The notes below the pieces were generated by a model. It did no database searches. It saw only the letters and a program-made list of their open reading frames with translations, and had not been told where the DNA came from. The translations under genes were made by a program, and so were the position numbers. From Micromonospora_J zhanjiangensis (GTDB lineage Bacteria; Actinomycetota; Actinomycetes; Mycobacteriales; Micromonosporaceae), in contig NZ_JBHSBN010000020.1 of the NCBI RefSeq assembly GCF_042650605.1, forward strand, positions 65,029 to 129,028: 64,000 bases of DNA, given 5' to 3'. Below, piece after piece: positions 15,824 through 24,308 of the stretch (its first letter is position 1; the number at the start of each line of letters is the position of its first letter).

Positions 15824-16830
15824 GCGGTCGGCCCCGCATGAGCGAACGCACCGAGCGCAGCGAGGGCCGTGAGCCCATGCCCAGTCGGCCCCGCATGAGC
15901 GAACGCACCGAGCGCAGCGAGGGCCGTGAGCCCATGCCCAGTCGGCCCCGCATGTGCGGTCAGTGGTTGGTCACCGGTGCGGGCGGCATGCTCGGGCACG
16001 ACCTGCGGGCCGTACTGGCCGAGCGGGACCGTCCGGTGACCGCCGCGACCCGGGCCGACCTCGATCTCACCGACGCCGTCGCGGTCCGGGCCGCCGTGGC
16101 CGGTCACCCGGTGGTGATCAACGCCGCCGCGTGGACCGACGTCGACCGCGCCGAGGCCGACGAGGCGGCGGCGACCGCGGTGAACGGTGACGGCGTGGCC
16201 AACCTGGCCCGGGCCTGCGCCGAGACCGGCGCCCGGCTGCTGACCGTCTCCACCGACTACGTCTTCCCCGGCGACGCCACCGGACCGTACCCGGAGGACG
16301 CGCCCACCGCCCCGGTCAACGCGTACGGCCGCAGCAAGCTGGCCGGCGAGCAGGCCGTCGCCCGGCTGCTGCCCGACACCGGCTACGTGGTGCGCACCGC
16401 CTGGTTGTACGGCCGGCACGGCCGGAATTTCGTGTCCACCATGCTCCGACTCGCCGACACGCACCCCGAACTGGACGTGGTGGACGACCAGGTCGGCCAG
16501 CCCACCTGGTCGTACGCCCTGGCGGAACGGCTGGTCGAGTTGGCGGACGCGGCGCTGGTCGGGCGGGCGCCCGCCGGTGTCTACCACGCCACCGCGTCCG
16601 GGCAGACCACCTGGTACGGCCTGGCCCGGGCCGCGTTCGCGCTGGGCGGTCTGGACCCGGACCGGATCCGGCCGACGACCAGCGAGAAGTTCCTCCGACC
16701 CGCGGCCCGACCCGGTTACAGCGTGCTGGGCCACGAGCGGTGGACGCTGGCCGGCCTGGACCCGCTGCCGGACTGGCACGTCATGCTCACCACTGCGGCA
16801 CGCAGCGGTATTCTCGCGCCCACCCCCTGA
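15820..16830 (+). CDS. rfbD: dTDP-4-dehydrorhamnose reductase (RfbD/RmlD) with repeat-derived N-terminal extension
   Basis: The conserved protein begins at WLVTGAGGMLGHDL and has TDYVF, NAYGRSKLAGE (Tyr-x3-Lys) and WLYG motifs; it reduces dTDP-4-keto-rhamnose to dTDP-rhamnose with NADPH. In-frame ATGs occur at 15820, 15838, 15874, 15895, 15931 and 15952. 15820 overlaps the rfbB stop (ATGA), which favours coupled initiation and gives 336 residues. 15952 gives the normal family length of 292. None has a clear upstream ribosome-binding site. The extra 44 residues come mainly from two tandem 57-base repeats, so the extension is probably a recent acquisition and may be dispensable. Confidence 0.9.
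   Translation: MSGRPRMSERTERSEGREPMPSRPRMSERTERSEGREPMPSRPRMCGQWLVTGAGGMLGHDLRAVLAERDRPVTAATRADLDLTDAVAVRAAVAGHPVVINAAAWTDVDRAEADEAAATAVNGDGVANLARACAETGARLLTVSTDYVFPGDATGPYPEDAPTAPVNAYGRSKLAGEQAVARLLPDTGYVVRTAWLYGRHGRNFVSTMLRLADTHPELDVVDDQVGQPTWSYALAERLVELADAALVGRAPAGVYHATASGQTTWYGLARAAFALGGLDPDRIRPTTSEKFLRPAARPGYSVLGHERWTLAGLDPLPDWHVMLTTAARSGILAPTP
15838..15951 (+). repeat. Two perfect tandem 57-bp repeats at the 5' end of rfbD
   Basis: Copies at 15838-15894 and 15895-15951 are identical. Each is 19 codons, so the reading frame is kept, and each opens with ATGAGCGAACGC and contains GAGCGCAGCGAGGGCCG. A partial version (ATGAGC then GGTCGGCCCCGC) precedes them. The unit is related to the dispersed start-site element at 32783-32890 and 37569-37593. 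Confidence 0.95.
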
Positions 16831-16868
16831 CCTTCCGCACCCCCGAGCACGTCAGGAGACGATCCGTC

Positions 16869-17918
16869 ATGTCCGAGTCGAGTGCCAGCCCGGCGACCGA
16901 AACTGGTCGGCAACCGCGGGTCAGCGCGGTCGTGCTGGCCTGGAAGGCCGAACCGCTGTTGCGTGCCTCGGTCGAGTCGCTGCTGGCCTCCGCGAAGGTC
17001 GACTGCGACGTGGTCCTGGTCGACAACGGCTGCACCACCGACGACGTCGAGGTGCTCGGTCGGCTGCCCGGGGTCACCGTGGTCGGCGAGGGTGAGAACA
17101 TCGGCTTCTCCGCCGGCTGCAACCTCGGCGTGAGCGCCTCCAGCGGTGACTACGTCGCGCTGATCAACGGGGACGCGATCGTGGAGCCGACCACCCTGGC
17201 CCGGCTCGTCGAGGAGCTCGACCATCCGGACATCGGCATCGCGGCCGGGGCGATCCGGCTGACCGACGAGCCGGAACTGCTCAACTCCAGTGGCAACGAG
17301 GTGCACGTGCTGGGGGTCAGCTGGATCGGCGGCTTCCGGCAGCGGGAGACCCGTACCGAACCCACCGAGACCGCCGGGGCGATGGGAGCCTGCCTGGTCA
17401 CCACCCGGGCGCACTGGGACCGGCTCGGCGGCTTCGACCCGCACTACTTCGCCTACCACGAGGACGCCGACCTCTCGATCCGCACCTGGCGGGTCGGCCT
17501 GCGGGTGGTCAACGTGCCGGACGCGGTGGCGCTGCACCGCTACGAGTTCAGCCGCAACAGCTTCAAGTACTACCTCGTGGAGCGCAACCGCCTGATGTTC
17601 GTCAGCACGCTCTGGGGCCGACGTTCGCTGTTGCTGCTGGCTCCGCCGCTGCTCGCCCTGGAGTTGGTCATGCTGCTGCTGGCCACCAAGGAGGGCTGGC
17701 TGCGCGACAAGCTACGCGGATACGGCTGGCTGTGGCGCCACCGCGGACACCTGGCGCGCCGGCGCCGACTGCTGCAGGCCGAGCGGACCGTGCCGGACCG
17801 GGTGTGGATGCGGGTCGTCGTCGACCGGTTCGACACCCCGTTGATCAACCCGCCCGGAGTGGGGGTGCTGAACGCGGCGATGTCGGCGTACTGGCGGGTG
17901 GTCCGCCGCTGGGTCTGA
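16869..17918 (+). CDS. GT2-family glycosyltransferase, probable rhamnosyltransferase
   Basis: A 349-residue GT-A glycosyltransferase. VSAVVLAWKAEPLLRASVESLL, VLVDNGCTTDD and INGDA (metal-binding DxD-like) are family motifs. HEDADLSIRTWR follows, as in rhamnosyltransferases such as WbbL. A hydrophobic stretch (about 240-265) suggests membrane association. It sits directly after rfbB-rfbD, so dTDP-rhamnose is the likely donor; this is inference. ATG 16869 has AGGAGA about 9 bases upstream. Confidence 0.88.
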   Translation: MSESSASPATETGRQPRVSAVVLAWKAEPLLRASVESLLASAKVDCDVVLVDNGCTTDDVEVLGRLPGVTVVGEGENIGFSAGCNLGVSASSGDYVALINGDAIVEPTTLARLVEELDHPDIGIAAGAIRLTDEPELLNSSGNEVHVLGVSWIGGFRQRETRTEPTETAGAMGACLVTTRAHWDRLGGFDPHYFAYHEDADLSIRTWRVGLRVVNVPDAVALHRYEFSRNSFKYYLVERNRLMFVSTLWGRRSLLLLAPPLLALELVMLLLATKEGWLRDKLRGYGWLWRHRGHLARRRRLLQAERTVPDRVWMRVVVDRFDTPLINPPGVGVLNAAMSAYWRVVRRWV

Positions 17919-17935
17919 CCGCCCGCTCCGGGTGG

Positions 17936-18358
17936 TCAGTGGACGTGCCGCAGCCAGCGCCGCTGCCAGACGGTCTCCACAGCACGCCGGCGATAGCCGG
18001 CCCGGACCCAGGCCACCGCGGCGTCCGGGTCGAGACCGTCGAGCACCGCCAACGCGGCCAGCGCGGTGCCGGTACGGCCGACACCGCCCCCGCAGGCCAC
18101 CTCCACCCGGTCGCCCGCGTAGGCCCGGCGGTGCGCCTCACGGAGCGCGTCGAGGGCGTCGGCCCGGTCGACCGGGATCCAGAAGTCCGGCCAGCGGATC
18201 CGCCGGTGCGGCCAGTCGGGGACCGGCCCGTCGGCCAGCAGCAGCGCGAAATCCGCCGGGCCGACGCGGTCCCGGTCACGCACCCGCCGTCCGCGTACCC
18301 GCGCTCCGGCCGGCAGGGTGAGCAGACCGGCCTCGTCGATCCACGGGACGGCGCTCAC
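17936..18358 (-). CDS. Small protein-tyrosine phosphatase-like protein
   Basis: A 140-residue protein with the Cys-x5-Arg phosphatase loop CGGGVGRTG (Cys89, Arg95) followed by TALAALAVL, as in dual-specificity/cyclin-type tyrosine phosphatases. A possible general-acid region (PHRRIRWPDFWIPVDRAD) precedes it. It removes phosphate from Tyr or Ser/Thr, or possibly from phosphoinositide-like substrates; the target is unknown. The GTG at 18358 lies 51 bases downstream of the prcA stop on the same strand, so it may be the last gene of the pup-prcB-prcA transcript. It converges with the GT2 gene (17 bases apart). Confidence 0.8.
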   Translation of the reverse strand: MSAVPWIDEAGLLTLPAGARVRGRRVRDRDRVGPADFALLLADGPVPDWPHRRIRWPDFWIPVDRADALDALREAHRRAYAGDRVEVACGGGVGRTGTALAALAVLDGLDPDAAVAWVRAGYRRRAVETVWQRRWLRHVH

Positions 18359-18409
18359 CGCTGCCGTTCTCTGGTCACCCGCCGGGCCTGCGGTGCAGGG
18401 GCAGCCGGT

Positions 18410-19414
18410 TCAAGAGCCCGACTTGCCGGCGCTGCCGGTTTCGCCCTTGTCCTGCCGACCCTTGGCGCCCTTGTCGGCCGGCTTGTCGGTGGCCGGCTTG
18501 TCGGTGGCCGGCTTGTCGGTGGCCGGCTTGTCGGTGGCCGGCTTGTCGGTGGCCGGCGCGTCCGTGCCGGCCTTCCCGGTGGCGGCCTTGTCGGTCGATT
18601 CGAGATCGGCGGAGGCCGCCGAGACCGTGGGCTTGTCCGGGCCGCTGGCCGGGGCCTTGGGATCGGCGGCCGGGTCGGCCGGCTTCCCGGTTTCGGCCTT
18701 GGCCGCACCGCTGTCGCCGTTCAGCAGCCCGGTGAGCGCGGCACCGGTGATCCGCCGGAACGTACGACCGGTCCGGCGCCGATCCAGGACCGCGACCTCC
18801 AGTTGGTTGGCGGCGATCGACCGGGGCGTCGAGCCACCCTCACCGCCGACGCTGGCCAACGCCTTCAGCGCCAGCTTGACCGCGTCGGCGAGTTCCATGT
18901 CGTTGCGGTGGCTGGCCTTCAACGCGTTCGCGATCGCGTCCGCCTGACCGCCCATCGCCATCCGGCCGGGCTCGTCGTTGACCGAGCCGTCGTAGGTGAT
19001 CCGGTAGAGCTCGTCGTCGTCCGGGGTGGTGCCCACCTCGGCCACGCAGATCTCCACCTCGTACGGCTTGGACTGCTCGGTGAAGATGGCGCCCAGGATC
19101 TGCGCGGCCCAGTTGGCCAGGGCCCGGCCGGTGACGTCCCGGCGGTCGTAGCTCAACCCGTTGAGGTCCGCCATCCGCACGCCGGCGCGCCGCAGGTTCT
19201 CGAACTCGTTGTACCGACCGACGGCCGCGAAGCCGATCCGGTCGTAGATCTCGCTGACCTTGTGCAGGGCGCTGGAGAGGTTCTCGGCGACGAACAGGAT
19301 CCCACCGCCGTAGCTGAGCACCACCGCGCTGCGCCCCCGGGCCACACCCTTGCGGGCCAGCTCGGAGCGGTCGCGCATGATCTGCTCGGGCGAGGCGTAG
19401 AACTGCATGGCCAC
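18410..19414 (-). CDS. prcA: Proteasome alpha subunit PrcA with long repetitive C-terminal tail
   Basis: Residues 1 to about 235 are a clear actinobacterial alpha subunit (FYASPEQIMRDRSELARKG, then ARGRSAVVLSYGGGILFVAEN), which forms the outer rings and gate of the 20S core. The protein continues to 334 residues, roughly 85-100 longer than mycobacterial PrcA. The tail is rich in Lys, Ala, Asp, Pro and Thr and contains five ATDKP repeats. GTG 19414 is chosen because AAGGAG lies 9 bases upstream; the ATG two codons later is an alternative. Downstream of prcB by 63 bases. The tail is probably disordered and would project near the ring surface where ARC/Mpa docks. Confidence 0.96.
   Translation of the reverse strand: MAMQFYASPEQIMRDRSELARKGVARGRSAVVLSYGGGILFVAENLSSALHKVSEIYDRIGFAAVGRYNEFENLRRAGVRMADLNGLSYDRRDVTGRALANWAAQILGAIFTEQSKPYEVEICVAEVGTTPDDDELYRITYDGSVNDEPGRMAMGGQADAIANALKASHRNDMELADAVKLALKALASVGGEGGSTPRSIAANQLEVAVLDRRRTGRTFRRITGAALTGLLNGDSGAAKAETGKPADPAADPKAPASGPDKPTVSAASADLESTDKAATGKAGTDAPATDKPATDKPATDKPATDKPATDKPADKGAKGRQDKGETGSAGKSGS
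18481..18555 (-). repeat. 15-bp minisatellite, five perfect copies, inside prcA
   Basis: The unit GCTTGTCGGTGGCCG (plus strand) is repeated five times without error and encodes ATDKP on the minus strand. The unit is a multiple of three, so copy-number change would lengthen or shorten PrcA without frameshift. Confidence 0.97.
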
Positions 19415-19477
19415 GGCGGTGGTTCTCCTTCTGGGCGGTTCGGTCGGCGTACGGGAACGGCGCTGGCGGTGAGCGGA

Positions 19478-20317
19478 TCAGCCGCCCGAGTTCTCCATCC
19501 GGGCGGACACCACGGCCTGGGCGATGGCCGCCGTCTCGGCCTCGGGGAGCCGGTTGGTGCCCTCGGCGGTGGCCGTCATGACGACCGGGTAGATGCCCCG
19601 GGTGAGGTCGGGCCCGCCGGTGGCGGTGTCGTCGTCGGCCGCGTCGTACAGCGCCTCGACGGCGAACCGGACCGCGTCGTCGAGGCTCATGCCCGGCCGG
19701 TACCGCTTCTTCAGGGCGGACTTGGCGAACAGCGAACCGGAGCCGATCGCGCTGTAGTGCGTCTCCTCGTACGGGCCGCCGGTGACGTCGAAGCTGAAGA
19801 TCCGACCGGCCCGGGCCGGGTCGGACGCGGCCAGGTCGAACCCGGCGAACAGCGGGATGACCGCCAGCCCCTGCATCGCCGCACCGAGGTTGCCGCGGAC
19901 CATCGACGCCAACCGGTTGGCCTTGCCGTCGAGGGACAACATGGCGCCCTCGATCTTCTCGTAGTGCTCCAGTTCGACCTGGAACAACCGGATCAGCTCG
20001 ATCCCGATGCCGGCCGTGCCCGCGATCCCGACCAGCGAGTACGCGTCGGCCGGGTGCACCTTCTCGATGTCCCGCTGAGCGATCAGGTTGCCCATGGTGG
20101 CCCGCCGGTCGCCGGCCATCACCACCCCGGTCGCGCCGGTGATGGCGACGATCGTGGTGGCGTGCGGGGCGATGTCGGCGGCCAGGCCCGGTGGCAGTGG
20201 GCGGCGGCCGGGCAGCAACTCGGGCGCCACCTGGCTCACGAACTGCGTGAAGGAGGACGTCCCCGCGCTGGTGAACGCATCTGCCAGACGCCCGGATGGA
20301 TCGAAAGCCGCTGCCAC
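19478..20317 (-). CDS. prcB: Proteasome beta subunit PrcB
   Basis: A 279-residue precursor of the catalytic subunit. Autocleavage before Thr54 (PHA|TTIVAIT) would remove a 53-residue propeptide and expose the N-terminal Thr nucleophile. GDRRATMGN supplies the Asp/Arg pair, and the Lys of RDIEK completes the active site. GTG 20317 has GAGAGG 6-7 bases upstream. The first 82 bases (propeptide region) overlap the 3' end of the HNH gene in another frame. Upstream of prcA, as usual. Confidence 0.97.
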   Translation of the reverse strand: MAAAFDPSGRLADAFTSAGTSSFTQFVSQVAPELLPGRRPLPPGLAADIAPHATTIVAITGATGVVMAGDRRATMGNLIAQRDIEKVHPADAYSLVGIAGTAGIGIELIRLFQVELEHYEKIEGAMLSLDGKANRLASMVRGNLGAAMQGLAVIPLFAGFDLAASDPARAGRIFSFDVTGGPYEETHYSAIGSGSLFAKSALKKRYRPGMSLDDAVRFAVEALYDAADDDTATGGPDLTRGIYPVVMTATAEGTNRLPEAETAAIAQAVVSARMENSGG

Positions 20318-20913
20318 GTGGTTCCTCTCAGATACGTGATCGCCCCGGCCAGCCGCGTCTCACTGTCGCGGAACTGACCAAGACCACCGTTGCAGTTGAA
20401 GCAGAGTATCCCGCGCACCCAGTTGGTGCGATGATCGTGGTCCAGATGTTGCGGGTCAGCCGCACCGCAGATGGCGCAGACACCACCCTGCTCGCTGAGA
20501 AGTTCTTGAAACTCCTTCTCACCGACACCGTAGCGGCGGCGCAGATGGTATTCGCGACTACCGCCGTACAGTCGCTGCCGAGTTTCCTTACCCCGGAGGT
20601 TGTGGCAGGGCTTGCAGTAGGTGTGGCGTCCACTCCCCTTCTTGATACGGGGGAACTCATCGATCGCCTTGATCTGGTCGCAGTCTGGACACCACTTCAT
20701 GCCTTCGGCAACGGGACTAGACGCCCGCTTCTGCGCGGTGATCCCTCGCTTGCGGCGGCTCGCTTCTGAGCGAGTCGCCGCGCAAGCCTTGCAGTAGAAG
20801 GCCAGACCGTCAGGCCGCCGACTGTTGCGGTGGAATTCCGTAAATGGCAGCGACCGCCCGCACTGAGGGCATTGCTTGTCCGATGATCTCAAAGAATCGG
20901 ACATTTGCCTCAC
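20236..20913 (-). CDS. HNH / endonuclease VII-type nuclease inside the proteasome operon
   Basis: A 225-residue protein. Two N-terminal CxxC...CxxC zinc ribbons (CPQC...CKAC and CPDC...CKPC) precede a C-terminal endonuclease VII core, CAICG...LDHDHRT...CFNCNGGLG, with the HNH catalytic His and zinc Cys pairs. Members cut branched or double-stranded DNA; its role beside pup is unknown. The GTG at 20913 overlaps the pup stop (GTGA), indicating coupled translation; ATG 20904 is an alternative. The 3' end overlaps prcB by 82 bases. GC content is visibly lower than the flanks (about 60% in two 60-base lines counted by hand), which suggests acquired DNA. Confidence 0.88.
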   Translation of the reverse strand: MRQMSDSLRSSDKQCPQCGRSLPFTEFHRNSRRPDGLAFYCKACAATRSEASRRKRGITAQKRASSPVAEGMKWCPDCDQIKAIDEFPRIKKGSGRHTYCKPCHNLRGKETRQRLYGGSREYHLRRRYGVGEKEFQELLSEQGGVCAICGAADPQHLDHDHRTNWVRGILCFNCNGGLGQFRDSETRLAGAITYLRGTTWQRLSIHPGVWQMRSPARGRPPSRSS

Positions 20914-21125
20914 TGGCCCCCTTTTTGTACATAGCCCCTCACGAATTCCTCGGCGTTCTCCTCGAGGACCGAGTCGATCTCGTCGAGCAGGTCGTCGACG
21001 TCCTCGGTGATCTCGGCGTGCCGCTCGGCGACCTCGGGATCCACCTCGGTCGTGACGTCCTCGATCTCCTCGTCCCGCCGGCCCTTGCCCGACTGCGACT
21101 GGCCGCCGGTGTCGCGAGTAGCCAT
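20910..21125 (-). CDS. pup: Prokaryotic ubiquitin-like protein Pup
   Basis: A 71-residue acidic, mostly disordered modifier. It ends in Gly-Gly-Gln, so the C-terminal Gln must be deamidated by Dop before PafA can attach it. The central region EVAERHAEITEDVDDLLDEI is the part that binds the ARC/Mpa coiled coil. ATG 21125 has GGAGG 7 bases upstream. The stop overlaps the start of the HNH gene. Confidence 0.97.
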   Translation of the reverse strand: MATRDTGGQSQSGKGRRDEEIEDVTTEVDPEVAERHAEITEDVDDLLDEIDSVLEENAEEFVRGYVQKGGQ

Positions 21126-21249
21126 CTGGTGCCTCCTCAACATCGCCTGGGAAAAATCTACCTCGCGGGAGCGACAGAGTCGCCCACCGTACGCGATGTT
21201 CGCGTACGGCGGACGAAACACCCGCGGCGCGGCCGCGGCAAACGGCGCC

Positions 21250-22548
21250 TCAGCGCGTGGAGGGACTCAACGTCGGCACCGGCTCGGTGGTGTCGCCGGG
21301 GCGCCCGGTCGCGGCGGCGTCCGCCACCGGTCGGACGGTACCGCCCGCCGCCCCGGCGGACGACGTGCTCACGGCCGCCGGATCGGACGAACCGTCGGCA
21401 GGTGGCGAGCCCTCGGCGTCGCGGTCCGAGCGGCGCAGCCGGGGCTGCCAGTCCTTCAGCTTCAGCGCCTGCTTCTCGACCAGGTGCCAGGAGACGAAGG
21501 CGAACCCGAGGCTGAGCGCCGCGGAGGCGGCGAAGTAGCCCAGGAAACCGATCGCCTGTACGCCGGCCCAGGCCAGCGCCTGCTGCACCACGAACGAGTA
21601 GATGTACACGCCGTACGAGTAGTCGTTGCGCTGACCCACCCGGTGCAGCACCCGGGGCAGCCGGATCGCCAGGTAGAGGATCGCGTACTCGTAGGCCAGC
21701 AGGGCCGGGCCGAACAGCTGCCCATGGAAGGCGAACCATCCGATCACGGCCAGCGAGGCCACCCCGAGCACGTCGTTCATCGGGAGCCGCCGGCTGTAGA
21801 GCTCGGCCGCGGCGCCGACGAGGAACATGAAGCCGTACCGGAGCAACCAGTTCGTGCTCAGCGTGCCCAGCAGCGGCAGTTCCGGCAGGTAGCCGCTGGT
21901 CCGCACCGCCGGCAGGCCGAACCGCAGCTGCGCCCACTGGTTCCAGCAGAGCAGTCCGAAGGTGGCGACCGCGGCCAGCAGCACCAGCCAGCGCGCCCGC
22001 TTGAGCACCCCCACGACGGCCAGCAGCGCCACGATGAGGTAGCAGAGGATCTCGTACGCCAGGGTCCAGAGCGAGGCGTCCATCATGCTGGATTTGATCT
22101 TGGCGCCGTACGGCGTGTCCCGGAAGACGTCCCGGATACCGCCCTGCCGGTGGCCGCCCCACCAGTTGGCCTGCAGGTAGTCCAGCACCCCGCGGTTGCC
22201 TCGCCACAGGGTGTGCAGGCCGCCGTGCTTGAGGTAGTAGAACGTCGGGGCGACGACGAACCCGATGAACAGCAGGCAGACCCACAGTCCCGGCCAGATG
22301 CGCAGCGCCCGGTGCCACAGGTAGCGCGGCAGCGAGGTACGTCGGGCGCTCCGGGTGATCAGGAACCCGGAGATGCCGAAGAACCCGGCGACGGCGAGTC
22401 CCGGGATGTCGACCAGGTCCGTCAACCCACGGTTGAAGCCGAGTACGGCCGCGTGCGCGAGCACCACCGCGAAGGCGAAGCAGAGCCGTAGGAAGCCGAA
22501 GCTGTTGGCGCGTCCGGTGTAGGCGGTCGCCAGCGGCGTCGTCGCCAC
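21250..22548 (-). CDS. Acyltransferase 3 (OafA/YrhL-type) membrane protein
   Basis: A 432-residue protein with about ten membrane segments. The opening SFGFLRLCFAFAVVLAHA contains the R..f...V...H pattern of acyltransferase 3 enzymes, followed by GLAVAGFFGISGFLI. These enzymes transfer acetyl or other acyl groups to cell-surface sugars. The last 80 residues are a Ser/Ala/Pro-rich cytoplasmic tail. GTG 22548 is preferred because a lower-GC stretch with TACTGT just upstream looks like a promoter; GTG 22635 would add 29 residues. It separates dop from pup, which are usually adjacent. Confidence 0.85.
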   Translation of the reverse strand: MATTPLATAYTGRANSFGFLRLCFAFAVVLAHAAVLGFNRGLTDLVDIPGLAVAGFFGISGFLITRSARRTSLPRYLWHRALRIWPGLWVCLLFIGFVVAPTFYYLKHGGLHTLWRGNRGVLDYLQANWWGGHRQGGIRDVFRDTPYGAKIKSSMMDASLWTLAYEILCYLIVALLAVVGVLKRARWLVLLAAVATFGLLCWNQWAQLRFGLPAVRTSGYLPELPLLGTLSTNWLLRYGFMFLVGAAAELYSRRLPMNDVLGVASLAVIGWFAFHGQLFGPALLAYEYAILYLAIRLPRVLHRVGQRNDYSYGVYIYSFVVQQALAWAGVQAIGFLGYFAASAALSLGFAFVSWHLVEKQALKLKDWQPRLRRSDRDAEGSPPADGSSDPAAVSTSSAGAAGGTVRPVADAAATGRPGDTTEPVPTLSPSTR

Positions 22549-22670
22549 CGCCTGTCGACCGTGACGACGAAGAAAAGCAAACAACAGTAACCGCCAAAGG
22601 GGTGTGCTCAGAGAGGGCTGTTCAGCATCGCACACGGCCTGCGTGCGCGTGGGTAAGCCGATCGGCCGAC

Positions 22671-24188
22671 TCAGCCGCCGGTGAGCGTCTCCAACAGGTC
22701 CTTGGCGCTGGCGCACCGGTCGAACAGGGCACCGACGTGTTTGCGGGTGCCCCGCTCGGGCTCCATCATCGGCACCCGGACCAGTGAGTCCCGGCCGACG
22801 TCGAAGATGACCGAGTCCCAGCTGGCGGCGACCACCTCGGAGGCGTACTGGGCCAGGCAGCGGCCCCGGAAGTAGGCCCGGGTGTCCTCCGGCGGGTCCA
22901 CCATCGCCGACCGGGTCTCCTCGTCCGACAGCAGGGTGGCCATCGACCCGCGGGACACCAGCCGGTGGTAGAGGCCCTTCTCCGGCCGTACGTCGGAGTA
23001 CTGCAGGTCGACCAGTTGCAGCTTGTGCGAGGCCCAGCCGAGGCCCTCCCGGTCGCGGTAGCCCTCCAGCAGCCGCAGCTTCGCCAGCCAGTCCAACTCG
23101 CCGGCGCAGAGCATCGGGTCCCGGCCGAGCCGGTCCAGCACGCTCTCCCACCGGTCCAGCACGTCGGCGGTGGCGGCGTCGACGTCCGCGCCGTACCGCT
23201 GCTCCACGAACGCCCGGGCCCGCTCCAGGTAGGCCCATTGCAGGTCCAGAGCGGTCAACCGGCGACCGTCGCGCAACCGCATCCGGTGGGTCAGGCCGGG
23301 GTCGTGGCTGACCGCCTTGAGTTCCGCGACCGGGTCGGCGATGCCCAGGTCGGGGGTCAGCGCCTTCTCCTCGATCATCGTGAGCACGAGCGCGGTGGTG
23401 CCGACCTTGAGGTACGTGGAGATCTCCGACAGGTTCGCGTCGCCGATGATCACATGCAGTCGCCGGTACTTGTCGGCGTCCGCGTGCGGCTCGTCCCGGG
23501 TGTTGATGATGGGTCGCTTCAGTGTGGTCTCCAGGCCGACCTCGACCTCGAAGAAGTCGGCCCGTTGGGAGATCTGGAAGCCCGGCTGCGAACCGTCCTG
23601 GCCGCGACCCACCCGGCCGGCACCGCAGACGATCTGACGGCTGACGAAGAACGGGGTGAGGTAGGCCACGATGTCGGCGAACGGCGTCTGCCGGCGCATC
23701 AGGTAGTTCTCGTGTGCGCCGTAGCTGGCGCCCTTGTTGTCGGTGTTGTTCTTGTACAGGTGGATCGGGTGGGTGCCGGGGATGGTGGCCGCCCGCCGGG
23801 CCGCCTCGGCCATCACCCGCTCCCCCGCCTTGTCCCAGCGCACCACGTCCAGCGGGTTGGTCACCTCGGGGGTGGAGTACTCCGGGTGGGCGTGGTCGAC
23901 GTAGAGGCGGGCGCCGTTGGTCAGTATGACGTTGGCCAGGCCGAGGTCCTCGTCGGCCAGCGCGTCGGCCGGGTCGTACGCGGCGCCGGAGTAGGTGAAG
24001 CCGCGGGCGTCCCGCAGCGGCGACTCCTCCTCGTAGTCCCAGCGCGCCCGGCCGCCCCGGGTCAACTCGGGCCGGGCGCCGTACGCGTTGACCACCTGGG
24101 AGGAGGTCACCATCGGATTCGCGCCGGCCTGGCCCGGCACCGAGATGCCGTACTCGACCTCGGTACCCATGATCCGTCTGACGCTCAT
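22671..24188 (-). CDS. dop: Pup deamidase/depupylase Dop
   Basis: A 505-residue homologue of PafA. The start RRIMGTEVEYGISVPGQAG includes the conserved Glu for Mg/ATP. The segment after the first strand (about residues 38-75, ARPELTRGG onward) is the Dop-loop that PafA lacks. NNTDNKGASYGAHENYL and IINTRDEPHADADKY are shared with PafA. Dop converts the C-terminal Gln of Pup to Glu and removes Pup from substrates. ATG 24188 has GGAG 8 bases upstream. It lies about 1.5 kb upstream of pup with an acyltransferase gene between. Confidence 0.97.
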   Translation of the reverse strand: MSVRRIMGTEVEYGISVPGQAGANPMVTSSQVVNAYGARPELTRGGRARWDYEEESPLRDARGFTYSGAAYDPADALADEDLGLANVILTNGARLYVDHAHPEYSTPEVTNPLDVVRWDKAGERVMAEAARRAATIPGTHPIHLYKNNTDNKGASYGAHENYLMRRQTPFADIVAYLTPFFVSRQIVCGAGRVGRGQDGSQPGFQISQRADFFEVEVGLETTLKRPIINTRDEPHADADKYRRLHVIIGDANLSEISTYLKVGTTALVLTMIEEKALTPDLGIADPVAELKAVSHDPGLTHRMRLRDGRRLTALDLQWAYLERARAFVEQRYGADVDAATADVLDRWESVLDRLGRDPMLCAGELDWLAKLRLLEGYRDREGLGWASHKLQLVDLQYSDVRPEKGLYHRLVSRGSMATLLSDEETRSAMVDPPEDTRAYFRGRCLAQYASEVVAASWDSVIFDVGRDSLVRVPMMEPERGTRKHVGALFDRCASAKDLLETLTGG

Positions 24189-24308
24189 GCCGACACTCCA
24201 CTCGGTTGTGCGCCGCCCGCCACGCCGGCGGGGTACGCCCCACGACGTTCGCTCACGCCAAGCCCCATTCGTCGCACAGTGGGTCCAGCCTAGACCGCCG
24301 CGCGGTGA

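Noticed and set aside
18481..18555. CRISPR-like periodic repeats
   Set aside because: Units are 15 bases with no spacers and encode ATDKP in prcA; this is a coding minisatellite.
17732..20377. 881-codon plus-strand open frame opposite prcA and prcB
   Set aside because: Shadow of two well-conserved proteasome genes; no recognisable fold.
22650..24243. Very long minus-strand frame joining dop's region to the acyltransferase
   Set aside because: The upstream part is an out-of-frame shadow of dop; acyltransferase motifs begin only after about 22548.
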